A stretch of DNA of 64,000 bases, from positions 1-64,000 of the forward strand of contig JALHRD010000028.1 in the NCBI GenBank assembly GCA_022841625.1. Direction: 5' to 3'. This DNA comes from Xanthobacteraceae bacterium. Its GTDB lineage: Bacteria; Pseudomonadota; Alphaproteobacteria; Rhizobiales; Xanthobacteraceae. Positions 55,701 to 64,000 of this stretch are shown one piece after another. The position numbers and the translations under genes were made by a program. Each line of letters opens with the position of its first letter. Position 1 is the stretch's first letter. The notes under the pieces were generated by a model that had not been told where the DNA came from, searched no databases, and was given only the letters and a program-made list of their open reading frames with translations.

Positions 55701-56137
55701 TGGTCAGTCGATCTCTGGGTGCGGCGGAATCCGAAGCAGATAACCCGTCGCACGGTAAGCACCGGAGCGGCCATTGCCCTTGCGAATTGCCGCGTCCGGA
55801 GGCCCGACGAAGGCAATTTTTCCGGGCCGGCAGCTTTCTCCAGGCCGTGGGCCTTGCGATATTTCCCCTCCGATGCGCACGTGCCAGCCGAAGCCGTCCA
55901 AGCTCTGCGCAGCATAGAGAGCCGCCGCGCAACGATGGAGCTCGCTCGCGCGATCAGCTTCAAGGCCGATTGAGCAATCGCCTTGTCCCTGTGGACGACC
56001 ACTTGGGGGTTAGTTGCACGCATGGCGAGGTGGCTCCGGACCCATCTATTCGCAGACATGGCGGAAGCCCCGCGCCACTGCGAGAGCGTCGCCAGCGAAC
56101 ATTCCAACGACCTCGGATCGCAAATACAGGCACCGCC
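55701..56137. other. Gene-poor stretch between PIN-like relic and toxin-antitoxin pair
   Basis: About 440 bp with only weak frames. An 84-codon forward frame (55719-55973) and a 98-codon reverse frame overlap it and I recognise neither. The sequence may be remnants of an inserted element. Confidence 0.35.
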
Positions 56138-56455
56138 TCACCCCAACACTTCCAACCCTTTCGCCTTCACTATAGACAGCAACTTCTTGGCGGCGCCGCT
56201 GGGGCGTTTGTCGCCGCGCTCCCATTTACTCACGAGGTTGGTCGTCACGTTGAGGTAGGCGGCGAATACGCTCTGGCTCACGCCAGCGCCGTCGCGGATG
56301 GCGCGGATCTCGTCGGCCGTCAGATCCGGAACCTTCGACAGGCACAGCACGTCGAACTCACGCATGGTCTGCTTGTCCATGACGCCGGCACGTGCCGAGT
56401 CCTTGGCCGCACGGTGCACCGCACGGGTGATGTCGCTCTTATACTTCGTTGCCAT
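56138..56455 (-). CDS. HigA-like XRE antitoxin
   Basis: A 105-aa antitoxin and DNA-binding repressor. The helix-turn-helix is at about 50-100: ADEIRAIRDGAGVSQSVFAAYLNVTTNLVSKWERGDKRPSGAAKKLLSIV. The N-terminal half probably wraps the toxin. It overlaps the toxin gene by 17 bp, giving the toxin-first order of higBA-type modules. It likely binds the palindrome at 56849-56867. Confidence 0.88.
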   Translation of the reverse strand: MATKYKSDITRAVHRAAKDSARAGVMDKQTMREFDVLCLSKVPDLTADEIRAIRDGAGVSQSVFAAYLNVTTNLVSKWERGDKRPSGAAKKLLSIVKAKGLEVLG

Positions 56456-56822
56456 TGCACATGACCTCCATCCAGGCGCCGTCCTTCAAATGGGTGTCGA
56501 CCTGCTTCCGGTCGTAGCCCAGGTATTCGGTTGCCAATCGCCTGAGCGCCCTAAGCTCGGCAGCGGTCACATTGTCCTTGGCGCTCTTCGCGAAGCCATA
56601 GACGAAAACGGCCCGCGCCTCGGTCCGATACGCGATCAGCGTCCGATAGCCGCCGGAGCGTCCCTTGCCCGGCCGCGCCACCCGCTGCTTGATCACGCCG
56701 CCGCCGAGATCGGCATCGATCAGGCCACGCTCGGCACGCTCGATCGCCTCGCAAAGCCGGGCATCATCTATGCCTTCCTTCCGTGTGAACCGCGCAAAAT
56801 GTCGTGTCTTGAACACCCGCAT
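56439..56822 (-). CDS. RelE/HigB-type toxin
   Basis: A 127-aa RelE-family toxin; such proteins cleave mRNA on the ribosome. MRVFKTRHFARFTRKEGIDDARLCEAIERAERG leads to GGGVIKQRVARPGKGRSGGYRTLIAYR and AVFVYGFAKSAKDNVTAAELRALR. The basic and aromatic residues in the middle are the usual active-site pattern. ATG 56822 is chosen since it follows GCGGAG and lies downstream of the promoter; the longer frame to 56873 would run through the promoter. Confidence 0.88.
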   Translation of the reverse strand: MRVFKTRHFARFTRKEGIDDARLCEAIERAERGLIDADLGGGVIKQRVARPGKGRSGGYRTLIAYRTEARAVFVYGFAKSAKDNVTAAELRALRRLATEYLGYDRKQVDTHLKDGAWMEVMCNGNEV

Positions 56823-56844
56823 GGGCGGCACTCCGCGCTGGGAC

Positions 56845-56873
56845 ATTATATAGGACCAAGTCCTATAATTCAA
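56845..56873 (-). promoter_or_regulatory. Promoter with palindromic operator for toxin-antitoxin operon
   Basis: On the reverse strand, TTGAAT (56873-56868), a 17-bp spacer and TATAAT (56850-56845). The perfect palindrome TATAGGAC-N3-GTCCTATA at 56849-56867 fills the spacer and touches the -10 box, so a bound antitoxin complex would block polymerase. Confidence 0.8.
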
Positions 56874-57022
56874 GAAGACTCTGCCGAGAGCAAGATTACG
56901 CTGAGCCGCCCGCGAGGATGGCGATCATGTTGCGACTTTTCCGCTCGGAGGCGCACGATAGCACCTGCCACCGTAACGCCGGCATGCGATAGAAGCGGCG
57001 TAGCCCCACGCTCGCCGAAGGT

Positions 57023-58270
57023 ATGTCCGGCCCGGCCATGAACCCCACCGAATCCGCGCCCCACTCACTGCTACGGCACAAGCCGTTCGTGCTGTTTTGG
57101 AACGCCCGGGTGTGTTCCGCGATGGCGTCCCAGATGGCCAGCGTGGCGATGGGCTGGCAGATGTACACGCTGACCGGATCCGCGCTCGACCTTGGATTGG
57201 TCGGACTGGTGCAGTTCCTGCCGGCACTCGTGCTGATGCTGATCGCCGGCCAGCTCGCCGACCGCTACGATCGGCGGCGCATTGTGCAGCTCTCGCAACT
57301 TGTCGAAGGGCTGGCCGCGGCGGCGCTCGCCTATGGCACGCTCACCGGCTCAATCACCAAGGAACTCATTCTGGTGGCCGCCTTCATGCTCGGCGCGGGG
57401 CGGGCCGGCGAGGCTCCGACCATGCAGACGCTGTTGCCGGCCGTGGTGCCTGTCGTGTTGTTTCCGCGCGCGGTCGCGGCCTCGGCCTCGGCGCAGCAAG
57501 CCGCGACCATTGCCGGCCCCGCGATTGGCGGCCTGATCTATGTATTTAGCCCAACCGCGGCCTACACGATCTGTTTCACACTGTTTGCCGCAGCGATAAC
57601 GCAACTCGCGCTCCTGCGTTATGAGCGCGCCGTCGCACGGCCGCCGATGACACTGGCCGGATTTTTTGCAGGCATCGCGTATCTGTGGCGCAGTCGCATA
57701 TTGTTGGGCATCATGACAATGGACCTATTTGCCGTTTTCCTGGGCGGCGCGACCGCGTTGCTGCCGATCTTTGCCAAGGACATACTCGATACCGGGCCGG
57801 CGGGCCTCGGTATCCTGCGCGCGGCGCCCGCGGTCGGCGCGCTCCTCATCTCGGTGGCCCTGACGCGCTGGACGCTTTCGCGCCGGATTGGGCACATCGA
57901 ATTCTTCTCGGTCGCGGTGTTCGGCGTGGCGACGATCGCATTCGCAATCTCAGAATCGTTTTGGCTGTCATGGGCCACCCTGGCCATCATGGGCGGCGCC
58001 GACGCCATCAGCGTTGTCATTCGGATGACCGTCCTTCAGGTTGAAACACCCGACGACATGCGCGGCCGGGTCAGCGGCGTGAACTCGCTGTTCGTTACGA
58101 TGTCCAACCAGCTTGGCGATTTTCGCGCTGGCGCCGTCGCTGCCTGGGTCGGCGCCGGACCGGCCGTGCTGGCCGGCGGTGTCGGCGCTTTAATGATCGT
58201 GCTGCTGTGCATGCGACTGTTTCCTGAGCTCTACCGCATGGAGTCTTTCGCCAAAGGTCCCCGCGCGTAG
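57023..58270 (+). CDS. MFS exporter (EntS-like, MFS_3 family)
   Basis: A 415-aa protein with about 12 hydrophobic helices. The loop 2-3 motif is GQLADRYDRRRIVQLSQ (about 75-91). LGAGRAGEAPTMQTLLPAVVP and GAVAAWVGAGPAVLAGGVGAL are typical of the enterobactin-exporter-like branch. It is divergent from the toxin-antitoxin operon. Substrate unknown. Confidence 0.9.
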   Translation: MSGPAMNPTESAPHSLLRHKPFVLFWNARVCSAMASQMASVAMGWQMYTLTGSALDLGLVGLVQFLPALVLMLIAGQLADRYDRRRIVQLSQLVEGLAAAALAYGTLTGSITKELILVAAFMLGAGRAGEAPTMQTLLPAVVPVVLFPRAVAASASAQQAATIAGPAIGGLIYVFSPTAAYTICFTLFAAAITQLALLRYERAVARPPMTLAGFFAGIAYLWRSRILLGIMTMDLFAVFLGGATALLPIFAKDILDTGPAGLGILRAAPAVGALLISVALTRWTLSRRIGHIEFFSVAVFGVATIAFAISESFWLSWATLAIMGGADAISVVIRMTVLQVETPDDMRGRVSGVNSLFVTMSNQLGDFRAGAVAAWVGAGPAVLAGGVGALMIVLLCMRLFPELYRMESFAKGPRA

Positions 58271-58352
58271 CAAACGCGACCGCATTGCCGAGCCGGGGCC
58301 GCGTGTCATACTCTCGCACGAACGCGATCTGCTTTTAGAAAGCGCAAATCCA

Positions 58353-59630
58353 ATGACGACAGCCGAACTCAACGACTACCTGACCCTGACCGGCCCGGAC
58401 ACACCGATGGGCACACTGTTCCGGCGTTATTGGATTCCGGCCATGCTGGCAGCCGAGCTACCGGAGCCCGACTGCCCGCCGGTGCGCGTCAAGCTTTTGT
58501 CCGAGCGGCTGATCGCGTTTCGCGACTCACAGGGCCGGATCGGTTTGATGGACGAGTTCTGCGCCCATCGTGGGGTGTCGCTGTGGTTCGGCCGCAACGA
58601 AGAGAGCGGCCTGCGCTGCCCCTATCACGGCTGGAAATACGACGTCACTGGACAATGCACCGACGTACCCTCGGAGCCGGCTGAGTCGGGTTTCTGCCAA
58701 AAGATCAAACTGAAATCATATCCGTGCGTCGAGCTCGGCGACGTGGTCTGGACCTATATGGGTTCACCCGAACTCCAGCCGCCACTGCCCCGATTTGAGT
58801 GGACGCAGGTTTCGCACGCGTCGCGCTTCGTGTCGAAGCGCTCACAGGAATGCAATTGGCTGCAAGCGATGGAAGGCGGCATCGATTCCGCCCATGTATC
58901 GTTCCTGCACCGCTATGACCTGAAAAACGACTCGCTCCATATCAGCAAGGGCGCCGAACTCACCGCCCAGACCGATGTGGCTTTCGAGGTCATTGAGACC
59001 GACGGCGGCATGGTGATCGGTGTGCGCCGCCCGGCGCAGGACGGCCACTACTACTGGCGTATCACGCAATGGATTTTGCCGTTCTACAACATGATCCCGC
59101 CCTACGGCGACAACGCACTTAACGGTCACGCCTGGGTGCCGATTGACGACGAGAATTGCTGGTCGTGGTGCTTCACCCATCATCCAAGCCGGGCGCTGAC
59201 CGATCACGAACTCAATGTCATGCGCAATGGCGGCGGCATCCACGTCAGTTTGATTCCCGGCAGCTACCGTCCAGTGATCAACAAAGACAACGACTACATG
59301 ATGGATCGCGCCGCCCAAAAGACGAACAAGACCTATTCCGGAATCCGGACCATCGCCATGCAAGATGCGGCTATCCAAGAAAGCATGGGGCCCATCCAGG
59401 ATCGCAGCAAAGAGAACCTGACATCGACCGACAACGGCGTGATCATGGCGCGCATCCGTTTGCGTAAGGCGGCACAGGCAGCGTGTGAAGGCAAGAGCCC
59501 CGACGGGCTCGATCCGGCAACCCATGCGGTGCGCTCGGCCGCGATCGTGCTGCCGGCAGGCGTCAACTTCCACGAAGCCGCCGCTGAGGCGTTGAGAGTC
59601 CGCGAAGGCGCCGAGCCCACCTCGGTCTAG
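58353..59630 (+). CDS. Rieske oxygenase large subunit (phthalate/vanillate type)
   Basis: A 425-aa aromatic ring-hydroxylating oxygenase alpha subunit. The Rieske [2Fe-2S] ligands are C70, H72, C89 and H92 in CAHRGVSLWF...CPYHGW. The mononuclear iron site begins with D178, H181 and H186 in DSAHVSFLHRYD. Length and layout resemble phthalate 4,5-dioxygenase and vanillate demethylase type IA systems, which need a separate reductase; none is adjacent. It precedes a deacetylase-like gene on the same strand, 209 bp away. Confidence 0.92.
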   Translation: MTTAELNDYLTLTGPDTPMGTLFRRYWIPAMLAAELPEPDCPPVRVKLLSERLIAFRDSQGRIGLMDEFCAHRGVSLWFGRNEESGLRCPYHGWKYDVTGQCTDVPSEPAESGFCQKIKLKSYPCVELGDVVWTYMGSPELQPPLPRFEWTQVSHASRFVSKRSQECNWLQAMEGGIDSAHVSFLHRYDLKNDSLHISKGAELTAQTDVAFEVIETDGGMVIGVRRPAQDGHYYWRITQWILPFYNMIPPYGDNALNGHAWVPIDDENCWSWCFTHHPSRALTDHELNVMRNGGGIHVSLIPGSYRPVINKDNDYMMDRAAQKTNKTYSGIRTIAMQDAAIQESMGPIQDRSKENLTSTDNGVIMARIRLRKAAQAACEGKSPDGLDPATHAVRSAAIVLPAGVNFHEAAAEALRVREGAEPTSV

Positions 59631-59839
59631 TCCGATTAAATCGGCAGCAACATATTGATTGAATTAATATAAATATCAGGATCGGAGCCTCCCGCCGCGC
59701 ATCGGAGAAGCGATCGTCCCGCAAATGACGCTTTAATTCTGCGCGGGGGCGATACCGAAATCGATCGCGGCATGCTAGCATATTGTTATGTGGTCGGATC
59801 ATCGATCCGGCAGCTGGTCCGTTAACAAAAGAGGCAATC

Positions 59840-60700
59840 ATGCTCAAAGAATACCATTACGACCACCTCATCCGCTGGCCGCGCGGAGAGCGGGCCGCGA
59901 TCTTTCTTACGTTCGATTTTCAGGGCGGCGAGGACGTCAAGCCGGACAAGAATGGCATTCTCAATTACGAAAGCTGGAGTCAGGGCGAGTACGGTCCGCA
60001 CCACGCAATCTATCGGCTATTGCGGATCCTAAAGGAAGAAAACGTCAAGGCGACCTTCCTGACCTGCGGCGCAATCGCCGAACGTTTCCCGGAAGCGGTC
60101 AAGGCGATCGTCGACCACGGCCATGTGGTCGAAGGCCACGGCTACAATCACGAAATCGCACGCTACCTGCCGCGCGACCAGGAGCATGAGGTGATGCGCA
60201 AGGCCATCGCCATGATCAAGGACCGTACCGGACGACGCCCGTATGGCTGGCGCTCATGCACGCAGAGCACCAACACCATCGAGCTCCTGATCGAACACGG
60301 CTTCGCCTTCAACACCAATTGCTTCCATGAAGAGAAGCCGTTCTTGTGGGAGAACAACGGCAAGTTGTTGATCGAGCTGCCGCGGCAACCATTCGGCGAT
60401 GGCACGTTGTTCGGCCATCGCCACGGCGAATACGGCAACCCGTTCCACGGGCTTGATGTCTGGAAGGCCTATTTCGACGAGCTGTACTCGGAGACGGCCG
60501 AGCGTCCGGGCTATATCCCGTTCACCTGCCATCCCTACATCATCGGACGGCCGGGCCGTACGCTGGCTTTGCGCGGCATTATCCAGCACATGAAAAAGCA
60601 AAACGTCTGGTTCGCGACCGGTATTGAGCTTGCCGAATGGTGCCTGAACGACCTCTTCAAGGCAGAGTGTGACAAGCTATCGCGCGCCGCCGTGGGCTAA
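59840..60700 (+). CDS. Polysaccharide deacetylase / PuuE-like amidohydrolase
   Basis: A 286-aa NodB-fold enzyme. AAIFLTFDFQGGEDV near the N terminus has the first Asp; VVEGHGYNHEIARY (near residue 95) is the metal motif; RRPYGWRSCTQSTN and YIPFTCHPYIIGRPGR follow. ATG 59840 follows AGAGG; the frame opens at 59783. No signal peptide, so a cytoplasmic small-molecule substrate is more likely than peptidoglycan. Confidence 0.88.
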   Translation: MLKEYHYDHLIRWPRGERAAIFLTFDFQGGEDVKPDKNGILNYESWSQGEYGPHHAIYRLLRILKEENVKATFLTCGAIAERFPEAVKAIVDHGHVVEGHGYNHEIARYLPRDQEHEVMRKAIAMIKDRTGRRPYGWRSCTQSTNTIELLIEHGFAFNTNCFHEEKPFLWENNGKLLIELPRQPFGDGTLFGHRHGEYGNPFHGLDVWKAYFDELYSETAERPGYIPFTCHPYIIGRPGRTLALRGIIQHMKKQNVWFATGIELAEWCLNDLFKAECDKLSRAAVG

Positions 60701-60727
60701 GCACGGTGATGGAGAGGCCGTGGGAGC

Positions 60728-61423
60728 TCAGCCTGCGTTTAATCCCAGCCAGTGATTGAGAAACGCAGTCAACCAGGCGCGACCGGCCGGGTCATAGACG
60801 GCGCGATCGGCAAAGTGCGTGGCGCGCGGCTTGGCGTTCGGCAGGAACGTGCGCTCGTGACCACGCGTGGTCCAACGGCAAATGGTGGCATGGGTCACGT
60901 CCGGATGAAACTGCAACGCATAGCCCGTGCCGTAACGAAACGCCTGGACCGGGAAGGTATCGCCCTCGGCCAGGAGTTCGCCGCCAACCGGCAGATCGAA
61001 GCCTTCGCGATGCCATTGGTAGACCTGTTCAGGCCAAGGATCGCATAGCGATAAGCCGATGTCGGTCGCGCGAATTGGATAGTAGCCGATCTCGGCATGG
61101 CCATCGGCATGCGGATAGACGCGCGCACCGGCATGTCGCGCCAACATCTGTGCTCCGAGGCAAATACCCAGAAATGGCTTCTGCTCCCGCAGCGGTACAG
61201 CGATCCAGTCGACCTCGCGCCGGACGAAGTCATCAGTATCGTTGGCGCTCATCGGTCCGCCAAAAATGATCGCGCCTGCGTGCGCGAGCATTGTTTCGGG
61301 CAGCGGATCGCCGAAGCGCGGCTTACGAACATCCAGCGCATAGCCGCGCTCGCTCAGGGCCCGGCCAACCCGGCCCGCTGTCGAATTCTCCTGGTGCAGG
61401 ACAATCAGGATTGGCAAATGCAT
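60728..61423 (-). CDS. Class I glutamine amidotransferase-like protein
   Basis: A 231-aa triad-type GATase. Nucleophile Cys88 lies in FLGICLGAQ, after the oxyanion region GAIIFGGPMSAND. The later His is in LQFHPDVTHATICRW (near 170). It stands alone as a single-domain protein, as in GMP synthase-like and gamma-glutamyl hydrolase-like members. It converges with the deacetylase gene. Confidence 0.9.
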   Translation of the reverse strand: MHLPILIVLHQENSTAGRVGRALSERGYALDVRKPRFGDPLPETMLAHAGAIIFGGPMSANDTDDFVRREVDWIAVPLREQKPFLGICLGAQMLARHAGARVYPHADGHAEIGYYPIRATDIGLSLCDPWPEQVYQWHREGFDLPVGGELLAEGDTFPVQAFRYGTGYALQFHPDVTHATICRWTTRGHERTFLPNAKPRATHFADRAVYDPAGRAWLTAFLNHWLGLNAG

Positions 61424-61580
61424 GACGCTATTGATGGTCGCGGCAAGGTGTGGCCGCCGTTCCAGGCGTCCATGCCGATTGGCGTCGATCTGACGTGTCG
61501 GAACCCCTCACTTGCCAAGCCTGATGCCCTCGGACATGCTACCGGCGAACTCCCAATGAGATAGGCCGTGTTGACCGTCG

Positions 61581-63602
61581 ATGCGAATAGCTATCGGAAT
61601 CGTCAAGCTTTTTCCAGCCGGCGGGCTCCAGCGCGACTGCGTCCGATTGGCTCGCATCCTGGCCGGCCGCGGGCATGACGTCACGTTATTCACCGCTGAA
61701 AACAAATGGCCGCTCGATCCGCAGATCTTCCGGATCGTCCTTTTGCCCGTGCGGGCCTTTAGCAATCACCGACTCGATCTGAAGTTCGCGCGGCGATTTG
61801 CGGCGGCCACCGCCACTGGATTTGATCGCGTTATCGGCTTCAATAAGCTCATCGACCTCGATTTCTATTATTGCGCCGATCCGTCGATTCAGGCGCGCGG
61901 TCGCGGCCCGCTCGCAAGAGCGCTGCCGCGACACCGGATTCAAGCAATGCTGGAGCGAGAATCGTTCGGGCCATTGCAGCGAACCCACATTTTTGCGTTG
62001 ACCGAATCATCGGCAGCAGATTATCGCAGCAACTGGGCAACCCAAGCGCAGCGAATTACAGTGCTGCAACCCTCGATCGACCCAATGCGTCTGCGGCCGG
62101 ATCTGCGGTCCGCCGAACATCGCGCGGAGATTCGGGCAAGCCTCGGTTTCTCAACGACGCAACCGGTCTGGCTTTGGGTAGGAGCACAATCCCATGTGAA
62201 GGGCCTCGATCGCATACTTTCAGCGCTTCATAAGATGCCGGACACGACGCTGCTGGTTGCCGGTATCGACCCAAGCTCGAACGACGCGAACCAGATCCGC
62301 AATACGCTTGGGTCCGGCGCCCGCAATCTGCGCATTTTGGGCTTTCGCGAGGATATCCCGCACCTGATGGCCGCCGCGGATGTGCTTGTTCATCCCTCGC
62401 GCCTAGACGTTACCGGTCAGGTCATTCTCGAGGCCATTGTGAATGGCCTGCCGGCCGTGGTGACCAGCCGCTGCGGTTTTGCCGAACATGTCGAGAAATC
62501 AGGCGCCGGCATTGTTCTGCCCGAGCCATTCGAGCAGCCCGCGCTTGACGCTGCGCTCGCACGCCTGCGCGATCGTCGCTTGCTTGAGTCCATGTCCCTC
62601 GCCGGCATCCAATATGGGCGCGATACCATCCCGATATCGGGACTCGATCGCGCTGCCGATATCATTGAGGGCCGAGCCGCCACTGAGCCCGCTATCCCCT
62701 CGCCGCTGCCCGCGCACTCCGCGCGCGCTCAGCGTTACGTCCCTGTCTCCATCATCGTGACCACCTATAACCGCCCCGACGCGCTCGAAGCCGTGCTGCG
62801 CGGGTTGGCGCAACAATCAGACAAGGACTTCGAGGTCGTCGTTGCCGACGACGGTTCGACCTCGGAAACGACCGCGTTGCTCAAGTCTTGGGAAGGTCGA
62901 CTGCAGCGCCCGCTCACCCATGTCTGGCACGAGAACCGGGGATTTCGCGCTGCCGAGATACGCAACCGGGCAATCCTCAGCAGCCGCGGCGCCTATTGCA
63001 TATTCCTTGATGGCGACTGCATTCCCCGAAGCGATTTCGTTCGGGAGCATCGTCAACTCGCCGAAGTCGGCTGGTTTGTGGTTGGCAATCGCGTCCTGAT
63101 GTCCCAGCGGCTGACCGATCGGGTCTTGAACCATAGCCTTCGGCCTGAACTTTGGACTTTTGTTGATGCTTGTCGCGCATTGTTCGGCGGTGACATCAAT
63201 CGGATCGCGCCGCTGCTGCAGGTACGGCTGGGACCGGTGCGAAAAATTCGTCCCCAACATTGGTGGGGTGCGCGGTCATGCAACTTGGCCGTCTGGCGCA
63301 CGGATCTCGACCGGGTCGATGGATTTGATTGCAGCTATGTCGGATGGGGTCTCGAAGACACCGATTTGTTGATTCGCCTGTTGCGCGCCGGGATCAACCG
63401 CAAAGACGGTCGCTTTTCAACCGGCGTCCTTCATCTCTGGCACCCGCTTGCAGACCCGTCCTTCTTGCTGGCCAATCAGGCGATGTTGGATGCAATCCAG
63501 CATGGCGATCGAACCTTATCGATTCGCGGTCTGAGCTGGTTGAAAAACCAGACTGAGCCGAGCCAGGACCGGACATTCGAGATCAGGAAGGTGATCGCTT
63601 AA
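61581..63602 (+). CDS. Two-domain glycosyltransferase (GT4 + GT2 fusion)
   Basis: A 673-aa protein. The N-terminal GT-B domain (about 1-365) has KLFPAGGLQRDCVRLARILAGRGHDVTLF and the GT4 donor-site segment VLVHPSRLDVTGQVILEAIVNGLPAVVTSRCGFAEHV. The C-terminal GT-A domain (about 390-640) has VSIIVTTYNRPDALEAVLRGLAQQ, VVVADDGSTSETT, the DxD-like IFLDGDCIP and GWGLEDTDLLIRLL. Two sugar transfers by one chain are likely, for example in lipopolysaccharide core or capsule assembly; the glycan is unknown. Its 3' end overlaps the convergent SDR gene by 20 bp. Confidence 0.92.
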   Translation: MRIAIGIVKLFPAGGLQRDCVRLARILAGRGHDVTLFTAENKWPLDPQIFRIVLLPVRAFSNHRLDLKFARRFAAATATGFDRVIGFNKLIDLDFYYCADPSIQARGRGPLARALPRHRIQAMLERESFGPLQRTHIFALTESSAADYRSNWATQAQRITVLQPSIDPMRLRPDLRSAEHRAEIRASLGFSTTQPVWLWVGAQSHVKGLDRILSALHKMPDTTLLVAGIDPSSNDANQIRNTLGSGARNLRILGFREDIPHLMAAADVLVHPSRLDVTGQVILEAIVNGLPAVVTSRCGFAEHVEKSGAGIVLPEPFEQPALDAALARLRDRRLLESMSLAGIQYGRDTIPISGLDRAADIIEGRAATEPAIPSPLPAHSARAQRYVPVSIIVTTYNRPDALEAVLRGLAQQSDKDFEVVVADDGSTSETTALLKSWEGRLQRPLTHVWHENRGFRAAEIRNRAILSSRGAYCIFLDGDCIPRSDFVREHRQLAEVGWFVVGNRVLMSQRLTDRVLNHSLRPELWTFVDACRALFGGDINRIAPLLQVRLGPVRKIRPQHWWGARSCNLAVWRTDLDRVDGFDCSYVGWGLEDTDLLIRLLRAGINRKDGRFSTGVLHLWHPLADPSFLLANQAMLDAIQHGDRTLSIRGLSWLKNQTEPSQDRTFEIRKVIA

Positions 63603-64000
63603 TCCTGCCGCCAGCGCGTTTGCCATTGTAACGCCCGACCGCTTCCATCAGCAGCCTCCTTGGCAGAAACCGAGCAACTGTCACGGTCAGCCGGTTGGCC
63701 AAACCTGGAACCGCTACACGTTGGCCGCGCTGTAGCGCCCGGTAGCCCGCTTCCGCCACTTGATCGGCGGTCTTGGTCAAAACATCCGGTTTGGAGCCCC
63801 CGGCGAACCCGGCACGCGCCTGGAATTCGGTCGGCACCGGACCGGGACAAAGCGCGGTCACGCGAATGCCGCGCGGTTGCAATTCCCAATGCAGCGCTTC
63901 GCTGAATGACAACACATATGCCTTGGTTGCGTAATAGACCGCCATGCCCGGCCCCGGCAAAACGGCTGCGACCGACGCGACGTTGAGGATGCCGCCACGG
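63583..64000 (-). CDS. Short-chain dehydrogenase/reductase (5' end outside window)
   Basis: The C-terminal about 139 residues of a classical SDR. GGILNVASVAAVLPGPGMAVYYATKAYV holds the Ser and the YxxxK catalytic pair, then HWELQPRGIRVTALCPGPVPTEF is the family cofactor loop. The N-terminal Rossmann part lies beyond 64000. It is likely an NAD(P)-dependent oxidoreductase of the DltE/YqjQ-like type. Confidence 0.88.
   Translation of the reverse strand, partial: RGGILNVASVAAVLPGPGMAVYYATKAYVLSFSEALHWELQPRGIRVTALCPGPVPTEFQARAGFAGGSKPDVLTKTADQVAEAGYRALQRGQRVAVPGLANRLTVTVARFLPRRLLMEAVGRYNGKRAGGRIKRSPS

Noticed and set aside
55697-56464. 255-codon forward open frame
   Set aside because: Its second half is antisense to the antitoxin gene and the first half shows no motif.
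54415-56900. Attachment sites of an integrated element at tRNA-Ala
   Set aside because: No direct repeat of the tRNA 3' end and no integrase gene were found in the window.
59632-59644. Terminator after the Rieske oxygenase gene
   Set aside because: The inverted repeat is only four to six bp with almost no loop and no T run.
1-64000. CRISPR arrays, rRNA genes, complete insertion sequences
   Set aside because: None seen: no regularly spaced repeats, rRNA-like sequence or transposase motifs.

Overview
The window looks like chromosomal DNA from a GC-rich alphaproteobacterium, most likely order Hyphomicrobiales near Bradyrhizobium, Rhodopseudomonas or Pseudolabrys. This is inference from gene content: many orphan Bug/TctC solute receptors, an IalB-like protein, fused double-domain ABC permeases, NodT-type RND efflux, and alphaproteobacterial core genes (typA, folD, yggT). 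No database search was possible.

Layout. 1-159 is a pair of palindromic repeat units. 156-1949 is a fused ABC permease and 2049-2927 a polysaccharide-deacetylase-like enzyme. 3142-12159 is a complete four-gene RND efflux operon (outer-membrane lipoprotein, adaptor, two inner-membrane pumps) joined by ATGA overlaps. 12165-17461, reverse strand, is an ABC uptake operon: permease, ATPase, bicupin, and a substrate-binding protein whose reading frame is broken in a run of A. 17869-21884 encodes a hybrid sensor kinase and a response regulator with a degenerate EAL domain. 22539-24302 is an EutA-like reactivase with a His-rich tail, divergent from a thiamine-diphosphate enzyme.

26296-45433 is an accessory catabolic and uptake region. 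It has a LysR regulator at a divergence point, an extradiol (LigB) dioxygenase, a TauD/TfdA dioxygenase, a LigJ/ACMSD-like amidohydrolase, a DinB-fold protein, a sulfatase and an FAD monooxygenase. It also has eight Bug-type periplasmic receptors of three subfamilies with no TctA/TctB membrane genes. The genes fit uptake and stepwise oxidation of aromatic or sulfated organic acids, but no substrate can be read from the sequence.

45457-54084 is mostly housekeeping: IalB-like protein, TPR-glycosyltransferase, YkvA-like protein, phhB, site-2 protease with CBS domains, typA, GNAT, folD, yggT. 54102-54268 holds a second pair of the same palindromic family. tRNA-Ala(CGC) follows at 54415, then a frameshifted PIN-like gene, a gene-poor stretch and a RelE/HigA-type toxin-antitoxin pair with a clear palindrome-containing promoter. 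The window ends with an MFS exporter, a Rieske oxygenase, a second polysaccharide deacetylase, a glutamine amidotransferase, a GT4-GT2 glycosyltransferase fusion and the 3' part of a short-chain dehydrogenase.

The most notable signals are the paired 76-nt palindromes with CTAGTG/CACTAG ends and a 13-nt linker, the exact A AAA AAG slippery heptamer that would restore the broken receptor frame, and the dense cluster of orphan Bug receptors.
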